Source: Tabrizicola_A aquatica (GTDB lineage: Bacteria > Pseudomonadota > Alphaproteobacteria > Rhodobacterales > Rhodobacteraceae). Taken from it: DNA of 64,000 nucleotides. Positions 41,754-50,537 of this stretch are shown here, in pieces. Where the stretch lies: NCBI GenBank assembly GCA_965194375.1, contig OZ239428.1; one strand, 5' to 3'. The first letter of the stretch is position 1. Each line of letters starts with the position of its first letter. The notes beneath the pieces are model-generated. The model ran no database searches. It worked only from the letters and a program-made list of their open reading frames with translations, and was not told where the DNA came from. The translations under genes were made by a program, and so were the position numbers.

Positions 41754-44624
41754 ATGCCCATGGAAAAGAACTTCACCCCCGCCGAAGCAGAGGCCCGGAT
41801 TTCAAAGCTTTGGCTGGACGCCAAAGCCTTTGCCGCTGGGGCCAATGCCAAGCCGGGGCATCCGGCCTTTTCCGTGATGATCCCGCCGCCGAATGTCACC
41901 GGCAGCTTGCACATGGGCCACGCCTTCAACAACACGCTGCAGGATATTCTGGTGCGTTGGCACCGGATGAAGGGGGATGACACCCTTTGGCAACCCGGCA
42001 CCGACCACGCAGGGATCGCCACGCAGATGGTGACCGAGCGCGAGATGGTCAAGAATGGCGAGCCTTCGCGCCGTGATATGGGGCGGGACAAGTTCCTGTC
42101 GCGCGTTTGGGAGCAAAAGGTCAAATCCCGCGGCACGATCATCGGCCAGCTGCAGCGGTTGGGCGCGAGCGCCGATTGGGACCGCGAAGCGTTCACCATG
42201 TCGGGTGCGCCCGGTGCGCCCGCTGGTGAGGATGGGAACTTCCACGACGCCGTGATCAAGGTCTTCGTCGAGATGTACAACAAGGGCCTGATCTATCGCG
42301 GCAAGCGGTTGGTCAACTGGGACCCCCATTTTGAGACCGCGATTTCCGATCTTGAGGTCGAGAACACCGAAGTCGCAGGCCATATGTGGCACTTCAAGTA
42401 TCGCCTCGCCGGGGGCGAGACCTATGACTACATCGAGAAAGACGCCGACGGAAATGTGACCCTGCGCGAAAAGCGCGACTATATCTCTATCGCCACCACC
42501 CGGCCCGAGACGATGCTGGGCGATGGTGCGGTTGCCGTACATCCCAGCGATGAACGCTATGCGGCGATCGTGGGCAAGATGGTGCATCTGCCGCTGTGTG
42601 ACCGTCTGATCCCGATCATCGCCGACGAATACCCCGACCCGACCTTCGGCTCGGGCGCGGTGAAAATCACCGGCGCGCATGATTTCAACGATTACGCCGT
42701 GGCAAAGCGCAACACTCTGCCCTGCTACCGGCTGATGGACACCCGTGGCCAGATGCGGGCCGATGGCGCGCCTTATGAGGTGGCCGTGGCCCGCGCCCGC
42801 GAGATTGCTGCCGGCTCTGCGACGACCGAGGCCGAGGTGGACAGCCTGAACCTTGTCCCCGCCAAGTATCGCGGTCTTGACCGGTTCGAGGCGCGCAAGC
42901 TGGTTGTCGCCGACATCAACGCCCAAGGTTTGGCGGTGGTGACCAAGGTTGTGACCATCGACCCCGAGACCAATGCCGAAGACTGGAAGAACGTTCCCTA
43001 CGTCGAAGACAAGAAGATCATGCAGCCTTTTGGTGACCGATCGAAAGTGGTCATTGAGCCGATGCTGACCGACCAATGGTTCGTCGACACCGCAAAGATC
43101 GTGGAACCCGCGCTGGAGGCGGTGCGGACCGGGGCGACCAAGATCATCCCGGAATCGGGCGAGAAGACCTATTACCACTGGCTGGAGAATATCGAGCCTT
43201 GGTGCATTTCCCGCCAGCTGTGGTGGGGGCACCAGATTCCGGTGTGGTATGACGCCGAGGGCAACCATTACTGTGCGCCGAATGAGGCTGAAGCTCAGGC
43301 CATGGCGCCGGGCAAGGCACTGACGCGCGACCCCGACGTTCTTGACACCTGGTTCTCCTCTGGCCTCTGGCCGATCGGCACACTTGGCTGGCCAGAACCC
43401 ACGCCGGAGCTGGCCAAATACTTCCCCACCAGCGTTCTCGTGACCGGGGCGGATATCCTCTTCTTCTGGGTCGCCCGGATGATGATGATGCAGCTGGCCG
43501 TGGTGGACCAAGTGCCGTTCCACACCGTCTATCTGCACGGGCTTGTCCGCGACGCCAAAGGCAAGAAGATGTCGAAGTCCTTGGGCAACGTTATCGACCC
43601 CTTGGAAATCATTGACGAATTCGGCACTGACGCCCTGCGCTTTGCCAATGCGGCGATGGCCTCGCTGGGCGGGGTTCTAAAGCTCGACACCCAGCGCATC
43701 GCGGGCTATCGCAACTTTGGCACCAAGCTGTGGAACGCCTGCCGCTTTGCCGAGATGAACGGGGTTTGGGAGGGTCATGCCACCCAAGCCACGCCCCCCG
43801 CCGTCCAGGCCACCGCCAACCGCTGGATCATCGGCGAAACCGCCCGCGCGCTGGTCGAGGTGAACACCGCCCTTGACGACTTCCGATTCGACCAAGCCGC
43901 CGACGCGCTCTACAAATTCGTCTGGGGCAAGGTTTGCGACTGGTATGTTGAGTTTGCCAAGCCGCTCTTTGACGGTGAGCACGCCGACGAAACCCGCGCC
44001 ACGATGGCTTGGGTCTTGGACCAGTCGATGATCCTGTTGCACCCCTTCATGCCCTTCATCACCGAAGAACTGTGGGGCACCACCGGCACACGCGCCAAGC
44101 TTCTTGTCCATACGGACTGGCCTGCCTTCGCCAATCTTTCCGACCCGCAGGCCGATGCCGAGATGACCTTTGTCACCTCGCTTATCGACGACATCCGCTC
44201 AGCCCGCGCGCAGTTGCATGTGCCGGTCGGCCTGAAATGCGATCTTGTGGCGACCGAGCTTTCCCCCGCAGCCCGCGCGGCATGGCAGCGCAATGAGGCG
44301 CTGATCCGCCGCATGGCCCGTGTCGAAGGCTTTTCCGAAGGCCCGGCCCCCAAGGGCTCTATCGCGCTGGCGATGGACGGGGCGGCCTTTGCCCTGCCCT
44401 TGGCCGGGCTGATCGACATTGCCGAGGAAAAGGCGCGGCTCTCCAAGGCTTTGGAGAAGCTTGGCAAGGAAGTCGGCGGACTGAAGGGGCGTCTCGACAA
44501 CCCCAATTTCGTCAAATCCGCCCCCGAGGATGTGATCATCGAGGCCCGCGCCAACCTTGAAGCGCGTGAGGATGAGGCGGCCAAGGTTTCAGCCGCCATC
44601 GCGCGACTGGCCGAAATCGGCTAG
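41754..44624 (+). CDS. valS: Valyl-tRNA synthetase
   Basis: The approximately 956-residue class I synthetase charges tRNA-Val and edits mischarged threonine. The HIGH motif is in PPNVTGSLHMGHAF and KMSKS in GKKMSKSLGN; the editing domain has ATTRPETMLGD, and the C-terminus has the coiled coil typical of ValS (EEKARLSKALEKLGKEVG). The start at 41754 follows AAGGA; ATGs at 41745 and 41760 are close, and the frame open from 41583 passes through a repeat and is not coding. Confidence 0.95.
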   Translation: MPMEKNFTPAEAEARISKLWLDAKAFAAGANAKPGHPAFSVMIPPPNVTGSLHMGHAFNNTLQDILVRWHRMKGDDTLWQPGTDHAGIATQMVTEREMVKNGEPSRRDMGRDKFLSRVWEQKVKSRGTIIGQLQRLGASADWDREAFTMSGAPGAPAGEDGNFHDAVIKVFVEMYNKGLIYRGKRLVNWDPHFETAISDLEVENTEVAGHMWHFKYRLAGGETYDYIEKDADGNVTLREKRDYISIATTRPETMLGDGAVAVHPSDERYAAIVGKMVHLPLCDRLIPIIADEYPDPTFGSGAVKITGAHDFNDYAVAKRNTLPCYRLMDTRGQMRADGAPYEVAVARAREIAAGSATTEAEVDSLNLVPAKYRGLDRFEARKLVVADINAQGLAVVTKVVTIDPETNAEDWKNVPYVEDKKIMQPFGDRSKVVIEPMLTDQWFVDTAKIVEPALEAVRTGATKIIPESGEKTYYHWLENIEPWCISRQLWWGHQIPVWYDAEGNHYCAPNEAEAQAMAPGKALTRDPDVLDTWFSSGLWPIGTLGWPEPTPELAKYFPTSVLVTGADILFFWVARMMMMQLAVVDQVPFHTVYLHGLVRDAKGKKMSKSLGNVIDPLEIIDEFGTDALRFANAAMASLGGVLKLDTQRIAGYRNFGTKLWNACRFAEMNGVWEGHATQATPPAVQATANRWIIGETARALVEVNTALDDFRFDQAADALYKFVWGKVCDWYVEFAKPLFDGEHADETRATMAWVLDQSMILLHPFMPFITEELWGTTGTRAKLLVHTDWPAFANLSDPQADAEMTFVTSLIDDIRSARAQLHVPVGLKCDLVATELSPAARAAWQRNEALIRRMARVEGFSEGPAPKGSIALAMDGAAFALPLAGLIDIAEEKARLSKALEKLGKEVGGLKGRLDNPNFVKSAPEDVIIEARANLEAREDEAAKVSAAIARLAEIG

Positions 44625-44633
44625 CCCGCCAGC

Positions 44634-44658
44634 ATCGGTTTCCAAATTGGAAACCGAT
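44634..44658. terminator. Palindrome after valS
   Basis: ATCGGTTTCC-AAATT-GGAAACCGAT is a perfect 10-bp inverted repeat nine bases after the valS stop. It is probably a terminator, though the T-run is minimal. Confidence 0.55.
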
Positions 44659-44750
44659 TGTGCAGCGTCTATCCGCCCAACCGCCCCGGCCCAAACTTGA
44701 CGCCGGGGTCGGGCTTGCACAAAAAGCACGTGTAAGGGTGAGGGTGTGTG

Positions 44751-46037
44751 ATGACCGACGATGTGCTGTTTGTGGGACATTCCCTTGTTGGCCAGACCAT
44801 GCCGCGCATGCTCGATGCGCTGTTGCCCGCGTCGATGCTTGTGCGCGCCCAAGTCATCAACGGCTCCCCCCTCATTTACAATTGGGGCAACGGGGCCGGG
44901 GCCGAAGGGGTGAACGCCCGCGCCGTGCTGCCCTCGGGTGCTTTTGGCACGCTTGTCCTGACCGAAGCCATCCCGCTGGCCACGCATCTGCAATGGTCCA
45001 ACACGCATGGGATCGCGCGCGCCTATGCCGAGCTGGCCTGGGCGGCCAATCCATCGGCGCGGGTGATGATCTATGAAACCTGGCACGAGATTGGCGCCAG
45101 CGCCGCCGCGTGGCGCGCGAGCCTGACCAGCGATCTGGCGCTGTGGCAGGGCATTGCGACCCATGTCAATGCCGTGAAACCAGCCGCTGCGCCGCAGGTC
45201 GGCATTGTGCCCGGCGGGCAGGCCATGGGGCTTTTGTATGATGCCATCGTCAGCGGACGGGGTCAGGGGCTCACCCAGATCACCCAGCTTTTCACCGATC
45301 AAATCCATCTGAACGACGCGGGCAACTATCTGATTTCCCTTGTCCAATTCGCAGCCATTTCCGGCCGCAGTCCCATCGGGCTGACCGACCGGCTAACCGG
45401 CGAATGGGGGCAAGCCTATGGTGGCTGGACCACAGACCAGACCATCCTATTCCAGCACCTCGCTTGGGAGGCCGCCACCCGTACCCTTGGCGCGCGTCTG
45501 GCACCGGGAACCGTCCTGCCGCAACTTGTGCTGGGCACCACCGCCAATGAGACCCTGAACGGCGGCCAAGGCCATGACCGGGTTTACGGCAACCGCGGCG
45601 CTGACACGATCAATGGCCATAACGGCAATGATCTTCTGTCGGGTGAACGCGGCCATGACAGCCTGAACGGCGGCGCCGGCAATGATTTCCTGTTGGGCGG
45701 CAACGACCGCGATTTGTTGATCGGCGGCAGTGGCAATGACCGGCTGCATGGCGAGGCGGGCAATGACACGCTCACCGGGGGCGCGGGGGCTGATGATTTC
45801 GTGTTCTACCGCCGCGGCGGGGCAGACCGCATCACCGATTTTACCCGCACCCAAGGCGACCAGATTTTCCTGGATGATGCGCTCTGGACCGGCACGCGCA
45901 GCGCGGCACAGGTGGTCACAAGCTTTGCCACGGTCACCGCTGACGGGGTGCTGTTCAACTTTGGCACCAATGGCACGCTCTTGCTGCAAGGGGTGACCAG
46001 CACCGCCGGCCTTGCCGCCCTGATCGAGATTTACTGA
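44751..46037 (+). CDS. SGNH-hydrolase-like protein with RTX calcium-binding repeats
   Basis: The 428-residue protein joins two parts. The N-terminal portion looks like an SGNH/GDSL esterase: VGHSLV with candidate nucleophile Ser11, and DQIH with Asp183 and His186 in the expected C-terminal Asp-x-x-His place. From about 264 to 350 follow nonapeptide GGxGxD repeats that bind calcium (GGQGHDRVYG, GGAGNDFLLG). It has no signal peptide, which fits type I secretion directed by the RTX C-terminus. A GTG at 44748 is an alternative start. The substrate is unknown. Confidence 0.82.
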   Translation: MTDDVLFVGHSLVGQTMPRMLDALLPASMLVRAQVINGSPLIYNWGNGAGAEGVNARAVLPSGAFGTLVLTEAIPLATHLQWSNTHGIARAYAELAWAANPSARVMIYETWHEIGASAAAWRASLTSDLALWQGIATHVNAVKPAAAPQVGIVPGGQAMGLLYDAIVSGRGQGLTQITQLFTDQIHLNDAGNYLISLVQFAAISGRSPIGLTDRLTGEWGQAYGGWTTDQTILFQHLAWEAATRTLGARLAPGTVLPQLVLGTTANETLNGGQGHDRVYGNRGADTINGHNGNDLLSGERGHDSLNGGAGNDFLLGGNDRDLLIGGSGNDRLHGEAGNDTLTGGAGADDFVFYRRGGADRITDFTRTQGDQIFLDDALWTGTRSAAQVVTSFATVTADGVLFNFGTNGTLLLQGVTSTAGLAALIEIY

Positions 46038-46118
46038 CACCCGTCAACCCGCGCCGCCTTGTAAAGCCGCCCATCGTCGCCCACTTTGGATCTAGGTCCC
46101 CGACCGAAAGGTGCCGCG

Positions 46119-46451
46119 ATGTCTTGGCTCAACCGACTTGCCGAACGCCGCATGCAGGCCGCCCGCCTGAAAGGCCAGTTGCAAGGCTTGGCCGGTGAAG
46201 GCAAGCCGCTTCCTGACCGCACCGGTGCCGCCTTCATCACCCCCGGCGAGGCGGTGGGCTTTCGCATCATGGCCGAGGCTGGGGTTTTGCCCGAAGAGAT
46301 CGTGCTCAAAAAGGCGGCTCAGGCGCAGCGCGACAAGCTGGCCACGCTGACAGATCCGGCCGCGCGCAAGGTCGCGATGGCCGAATTGGCCCAGATTGAG
46401 ATGCGGCAGGCCATGGCCGAGGAGGCACGCCGCGCCTTTCTGCGCGGCTGA
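46119..46451 (+). CDS. DUF1992-like protein
   Basis: The 110-residue helical protein has LAERRMQAARLKGQLQGLAG followed by EGKPLPDR, the pattern of the DUF1992 (DnaJ-homolog-subfamily-C-like) family whose role is unclear. The start at 46119 is preferred over an upstream ATG on account of a nearby AAAGG. Soluble; no partner is evident. Confidence 0.72.
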   Translation: MSWLNRLAERRMQAARLKGQLQGLAGEGKPLPDRTGAAFITPGEAVGFRIMAEAGVLPEEIVLKKAAQAQRDKLATLTDPAARKVAMAELAQIEMRQAMAEEARRAFLRG

Positions 46452-46589
46452 CATCGCGCCGTGGACAGGCGTCGAAGTGGGGCAACGAGAGGTTTGAAGG
46501 TCGCTCTTTTTCAAGGCGTTACGATTTTGTCCCCCCTCGGCCCATCTCCCCCCTTGCCAGCCGCACAGCCTTGACGCCAAATCTGCCCC

Positions 46590-47693
46590 ATGACCGCGCC
46601 CCTCTACACCCCGCTCGCCGCCTCGCTACCCTCAACCGTGCCGTTTGTGGGCCCGGAAACCCAAGAGCGCAGCCTTGGCCAACCCTTCCGCGCCCGCCTT
46701 GGGGCCAATGAATCGCTGTTTGGCCCCTCGCCCCATGCCATCGCCGCGATGGCGGCGGCAGCGGCCGAGGTGTGGATGTATGGCGACCCGGAACTTTACG
46801 ATCTTAAGGCAGCCCTTGCCGCCCATCATGGCTGTAGTCCAGAGAATATCGTTGTGGGCGAAGGGATTGACGGGCTTTTGGGCTATCTCGTGCGGCTGAT
46901 GATTGGCCCCGGCGACAAGGTGGTGACCTCACTGGGGGCCTACCCGACCTTCACCTTCCATGTTGCGGGCTTTGGCGGCGAGATCATCCGGGTGCCGTAC
47001 AAGGCCGACCATGAGGACCCCGAGGCCCTCATCGCTGCCGCATGGGCACATCGGCCAAAGCTGGTTTACCTCTCCAACCCCGACAACCCGATGGGCAGCC
47101 ACCACCCGGCGGCGGCCATCACGGCGATGATCAACGCCCTGCCCCCCGAAACCCTGATGATTCTGGACGAGGCCTATATCGACCTTGCGCCCCCCGGCAC
47201 CACGCCGCAAATCGCCGCCGATGACCCGCGCGTGATCCGCTTTCGCACCTTTTCCAAAGGTTACGGCATGGCGGGCCTGCGTGTGGGCTATGCCATTTGT
47301 GCTGCGCCCTTGGCCGTGGCCTTTGACAAGATCCGCAACCATTTCGGGATGGGCCGCATTGCCCAAGCCGGGGCCTTGGCCGCGCTGGCCGATCAGGCGT
47401 GGCTGGCACAGGTGCAGACCCGCGTGGCATCGGGCCGCGCGCGGCTTGCCGCCATCGCACGCGCCAATGGGGCCAGCCCCCTGCCCTCGGCCACCAATTT
47501 CGTGACGATGGATCTGGGCCGCGACGGTGATTTTGCCCGCGCCACCCTGCGAGCACTTACCGGCCTTGGCGTCTTTGTCCGCATGCCCGGGGTTGCCCCA
47601 CTTGACCGCTGCCTGCGCGTCAGTGTCGGCGATGACGCGGCCTTGGATGTGTTTGAAGAGGTTTTGCCAAAAGCGCTCAAGGCTGCGGGCTAG
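46590..47693 (+). CDS. HisC-like PLP aminotransferase
   Basis: The 367-residue fold-type I aminotransferase has NPDNPMGS, ILDEAYIDLAP and the PLP lysine in TFSKGYGMAGLRVGYAI, closest in layout to histidinol-phosphate aminotransferases. It is not beside other his genes, so it could act on histidinol phosphate, phenylalanine/tyrosine precursors or another amino acid. Confidence 0.85.
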   Translation: MTAPLYTPLAASLPSTVPFVGPETQERSLGQPFRARLGANESLFGPSPHAIAAMAAAAAEVWMYGDPELYDLKAALAAHHGCSPENIVVGEGIDGLLGYLVRLMIGPGDKVVTSLGAYPTFTFHVAGFGGEIIRVPYKADHEDPEALIAAAWAHRPKLVYLSNPDNPMGSHHPAAAITAMINALPPETLMILDEAYIDLAPPGTTPQIAADDPRVIRFRTFSKGYGMAGLRVGYAICAAPLAVAFDKIRNHFGMGRIAQAGALAALADQAWLAQVQTRVASGRARLAAIARANGASPLPSATNFVTMDLGRDGDFARATLRALTGLGVFVRMPGVAPLDRCLRVSVGDDAALDVFEEVLPKALKAAG

Positions 47694-47702
47694 GCTCGGC
47701 CT

Positions 47703-48086
47703 TTAGCCCGCTGCATCCGGCCTTGCCGGACCAAGCAGCGGAGCCGTGCCCGCCACACCCGCAGCATCCGCCGGACCGATGCGCCGCGTGGCGACAAAGC
47801 CGGGTTCCTCGGCGCTCAGGCCCTCGCGCCCGCCCGCCACCTCAAGGCTGCGCCGAAACACCAGCATGTTTTGGAAGCTGGTCTTGGTCCCCGTCAGGCC
47901 GGACCGTTCGTCGACGGGTAAGGTCTCGGCGCGCAGATAGTCCCAGCCTTCTGCCGCCATCGCGTTCAAAAGCTCGGTCAGCGCAAGCGCAAAGCGATCC
48001 TCGGTGGTTTTCGCCCCCCGCGCCTTTTCTCCCCGACGCGGAGCCGGGATGACCTTGTATTCAGAATGCGCCGCTGCTTGGGCCAT
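47703..48086 (-). CDS. DUF4177-like protein
   Basis: The 127-residue protein has an N-terminal YKVIPAPRRGEKARG and AMAAEGWDYLRAETLP, a pattern typical of small DUF4177 proteins, and then an Ala/Gly-rich tail. Function unknown. It lies between an aminotransferase gene and gatB. Confidence 0.65.
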   Translation of the reverse strand: MAQAAAHSEYKVIPAPRRGEKARGAKTTEDRFALALTELLNAMAAEGWDYLRAETLPVDERSGLTGTKTSFQNMLVFRRSLEVAGGREGLSAEEPGFVATRRIGPADAAGVAGTAPLLGPARPDAAG

Positions 48087-48175
48087 CTTGAAGTTCCCTC
48101 AATCCCCGGTGCACAGCCTAGACAGGCCCGCACCCCAGTCCAATTCCACAGGTCCGACCGCCGCAAGGCGCCGGC

Positions 48176-49687
48176 TTACAACCCCAGCTTCTGCGCCACC
48201 ATCGCGTTGACCACAGCCGGATTGGCTTTGCCGCCCGTGGCCTTCAAGACTTGGCCCGTGAACCAACCCGCCAGCTTGGCATTGACCTTGGCCTTTTCCA
48301 CCTGATCGGGGTTGGCCGCGATCAGATCATCCAGCGCCTTTTCAATGGCGCCCGTATCAGTCACCGCCTTCATGCCATGCTTGGCCGCCTGTTCAGCCGG
48401 ATCGCCGCCTTCGGTCCACAGGATCTCGAATAGATCCTTGGCCATCTTGCCGGTGATCTCGCCCTTGGCCAAAAGATACAGCATCCCGCCCAGCTGCGCG
48501 GCTGATACTGGGCTGTCGGCAATCGCACGGCCTTCTTTGTTCAGCCGACCAAAGAGTTCGTTGATCACCCAGTTGGCCGCCGTCTTGCCGTCGCGGCCCT
48601 GCGCCACGGCCTCAAAGAAGCCTGCCGATTCAAGGTCTGCGGTCAGGACATTCGCGTCGTAATCGGTCAGGCCAAAATCGCCCATGAAGCGGGCCTTCTT
48701 GGCATCGGGCAACTCGGGCATGGTGGCCGCGATCTGGTCCACCCAAGCCTGTTCGATTTCCAAAGGCAGCAGGTCCGGGCAGGGGAAATAGCGGTAATCA
48801 TGCGCCTCTTCCTTGCTGCGCATCGATCGCGTCTCATTGCGGTCGGGGTCATACAGCCGGGTTTCCTGCACCACCTTGCCGCCATCCTCCAGAATGGCAA
48901 TCTGACGGCGCGCCTCATAGTCAATCGCCAGCTGGATGAACCGCATCGAGTTCATGTTCTTGATCTCGCAGCGCGTGCCAAGGTGGCTGAAATCTTGCGT
49001 CGCCTGATATTTCTCATACTGGCCCGGCGCGCAAACGGACACGTTCACATCGGCCCGCAGGTTGCCGTTTTGCATATTGCCATCGCAGGTGCCCAGATAC
49101 CGCAGGATCTGGCGCAGCTTGACGACATAGGCCGCCGCCTCTTCGGGGCCGCGAATGTCGGGGCGGCTGACGATCTCCATCAGCGCCACACCCGTGCGGT
49201 TGAAATCGACGAAGGACATCGTCGGGTCCATGTCGTGAATGGACTTGCCCGCATCCTGTTCAAGGTGGATCCGCTCAATCCGAACCAGACGCGCCACACC
49301 GGTGCCCATTTCGACCAGCACTTCACCCTCGCCCACAATGGGGTGGTAAAGCTGGGAGATCTGATAGCCCTGCGGCAGATCTGGGTAGAAGTAATTCTTG
49401 CGGTCAAAGGCCGAGCGCAGGTTGATCGCGGCCTTCAGCCCAAGGCCGGACCGCACGGCCTGTTCCACGCAAAACTCGTTGATGACAGGCAGCATCCCCG
49501 GCATCGCGGCGTCCACGAAGGCCACGTTCGAGTTCGGCTCGGCCCCGACTTGGGTTGACGCCCCTGAGAAGAGTTTGGCGTTAGACGACACCTGCGCATG
49601 GATCTCCATGCCGATGACCAGTTCCCAATCCTGCTTGGCCCCGGCAATCACCTTGGGTTTGGGCGTGGTATAGGTCAGATCAAGCAT
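48176..49687 (-). CDS. gatB: Aspartyl/glutamyl-tRNA(Asn/Gln) amidotransferase subunit B
   Basis: The 503-residue GatB is the kinase-like subunit that, with GatC and GatA, turns Glu-tRNA(Gln) or Asp-tRNA(Asn) into the amidated form. Family blocks are VIGMEIHAQVSSNAKLFSGA, FDRKNYFYPDLPQGYQISQ and MRSKEEAHDYRYFPCPDL; the C-terminal YqeY-like tail is present. gatA and gatC are not in the window. Confidence 0.96.
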   Translation of the reverse strand: MLDLTYTTPKPKVIAGAKQDWELVIGMEIHAQVSSNAKLFSGASTQVGAEPNSNVAFVDAAMPGMLPVINEFCVEQAVRSGLGLKAAINLRSAFDRKNYFYPDLPQGYQISQLYHPIVGEGEVLVEMGTGVARLVRIERIHLEQDAGKSIHDMDPTMSFVDFNRTGVALMEIVSRPDIRGPEEAAAYVVKLRQILRYLGTCDGNMQNGNLRADVNVSVCAPGQYEKYQATQDFSHLGTRCEIKNMNSMRFIQLAIDYEARRQIAILEDGGKVVQETRLYDPDRNETRSMRSKEEAHDYRYFPCPDLLPLEIEQAWVDQIAATMPELPDAKKARFMGDFGLTDYDANVLTADLESAGFFEAVAQGRDGKTAANWVINELFGRLNKEGRAIADSPVSAAQLGGMLYLLAKGEITGKMAKDLFEILWTEGGDPAEQAAKHGMKAVTDTGAIEKALDDLIAANPDQVEKAKVNAKLAGWFTGQVLKATGGKANPAVVNAMVAQKLGL

Positions 49688-49880
49688 GGCGGAACCCCTT
49701 GGTGCTGGCTGGGTCGTTTCTCCGCCTTCTTAGGGTTCAGGCGCGGCGCGGGCAAGCGGCAAGCGGCGGAAAGCTGCGCATCCTGCGTGTCTTTGACCGC
49801 CAAGCCTTGCCCGAATCCACACCGCCGGGGACACAAACCCGCCGGGGTTATTTCGCCCGGAGCCATTCCAGTTGTTGTGT

Positions 49881-50471
49881 ATGTCATTGTTTCGTTCGTT
49901 CTTGGGCTTTGGCCTCTGCGCCGCGCTGGCGTCTTGCACCCCCTCGGTGGTCCGCCAACTTGATCCTGTCACCCCACCTGTCATGCGCTGGGATCACCGG
50001 TCCGAAGGGGCCGAATGGACCCGCCGCAACCTTGCAGCCCTTGCCCGCCACGATGCGGTGCTGGCGGGCAGCGTGCCCACCGACATTGAGGCCTGGTGTC
50101 CGGGCTATGCCAAGAACAGCCTTACAGAACGGCGGGCCTTTTGGTCGGGGTTGATGTCGGCGGTGGCGAAATATGAAAGCGCGTGGAACCCGCAGGCGGT
50201 GGGCGGTGGCGGCAGATGGATCGGCTTGATGCAGATTTCTCCGAGTTCGGCAAAAAACTATGGCTGCGCGCAGACCAGTTCTGGCGCGTTGAAAGATGGC
50301 GCGGCCAATTTGGAATGTGCGGTCGAGATTCTGGCCTATCAGGTCGCCCGAGACGGGCAGGTGGCGGGCAAGGGCAACCGTGGGATCGGGCGCGACTGGA
50401 TGCCCTTGCGCAAGGCCAGCAAGCGGGCGGAAATGGCCGATTGGACAAGATCGCAAAGCTATTGCCAGTAG
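49881..50471 (+). CDS. Lytic transglycosylase-like lipoprotein
   Basis: The ATG at 49881 gives a 196-residue protein with a lipoprotein-type signal (FLGFGLCAALASC, lipobox cysteine at 19). The SLT domain includes the catalytic glutamate in AVAKYESAWNPQAVG, GLMQISPSSAKNYGC and a later AANLECAVEILAYQ. It would cleave peptidoglycan glycan strands in the periplasm. A frame from a TTG at 49872 is less likely. Confidence 0.85.
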   Translation: MSLFRSFLGFGLCAALASCTPSVVRQLDPVTPPVMRWDHRSEGAEWTRRNLAALARHDAVLAGSVPTDIEAWCPGYAKNSLTERRAFWSGLMSAVAKYESAWNPQAVGGGGRWIGLMQISPSSAKNYGCAQTSSGALKDGAANLECAVEILAYQVARDGQVAGKGNRGIGRDWMPLRKASKRAEMADWTRSQSYCQ

Positions 50472-50489
50472 CCACCCGCCGGGGGCCGC

Positions 50490-50531
50490 CTGCCCCCGGA
50501 CCCCCGGGAGTATTTCGAAAGGCGCAAATCC
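50490..50531. repeat. Single GGAGTATTT extragenic repeat with G/C hairpin
   Basis: GGGGGCCGCC...CCCCCGGGAG precedes GAGTATTTCGAAAGGCGCAA ATCC, a single unit of the family paired at 25218 and 41597. It lies between convergent genes. Confidence 0.65.
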
Positions 50532-50537
50532 TTGGGT

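Noticed and set aside
41802..43538. 578-codon open frame on the reverse strand
   Set aside because: It is antisense to valS; no motifs and a biased His/Gly/Val composition.
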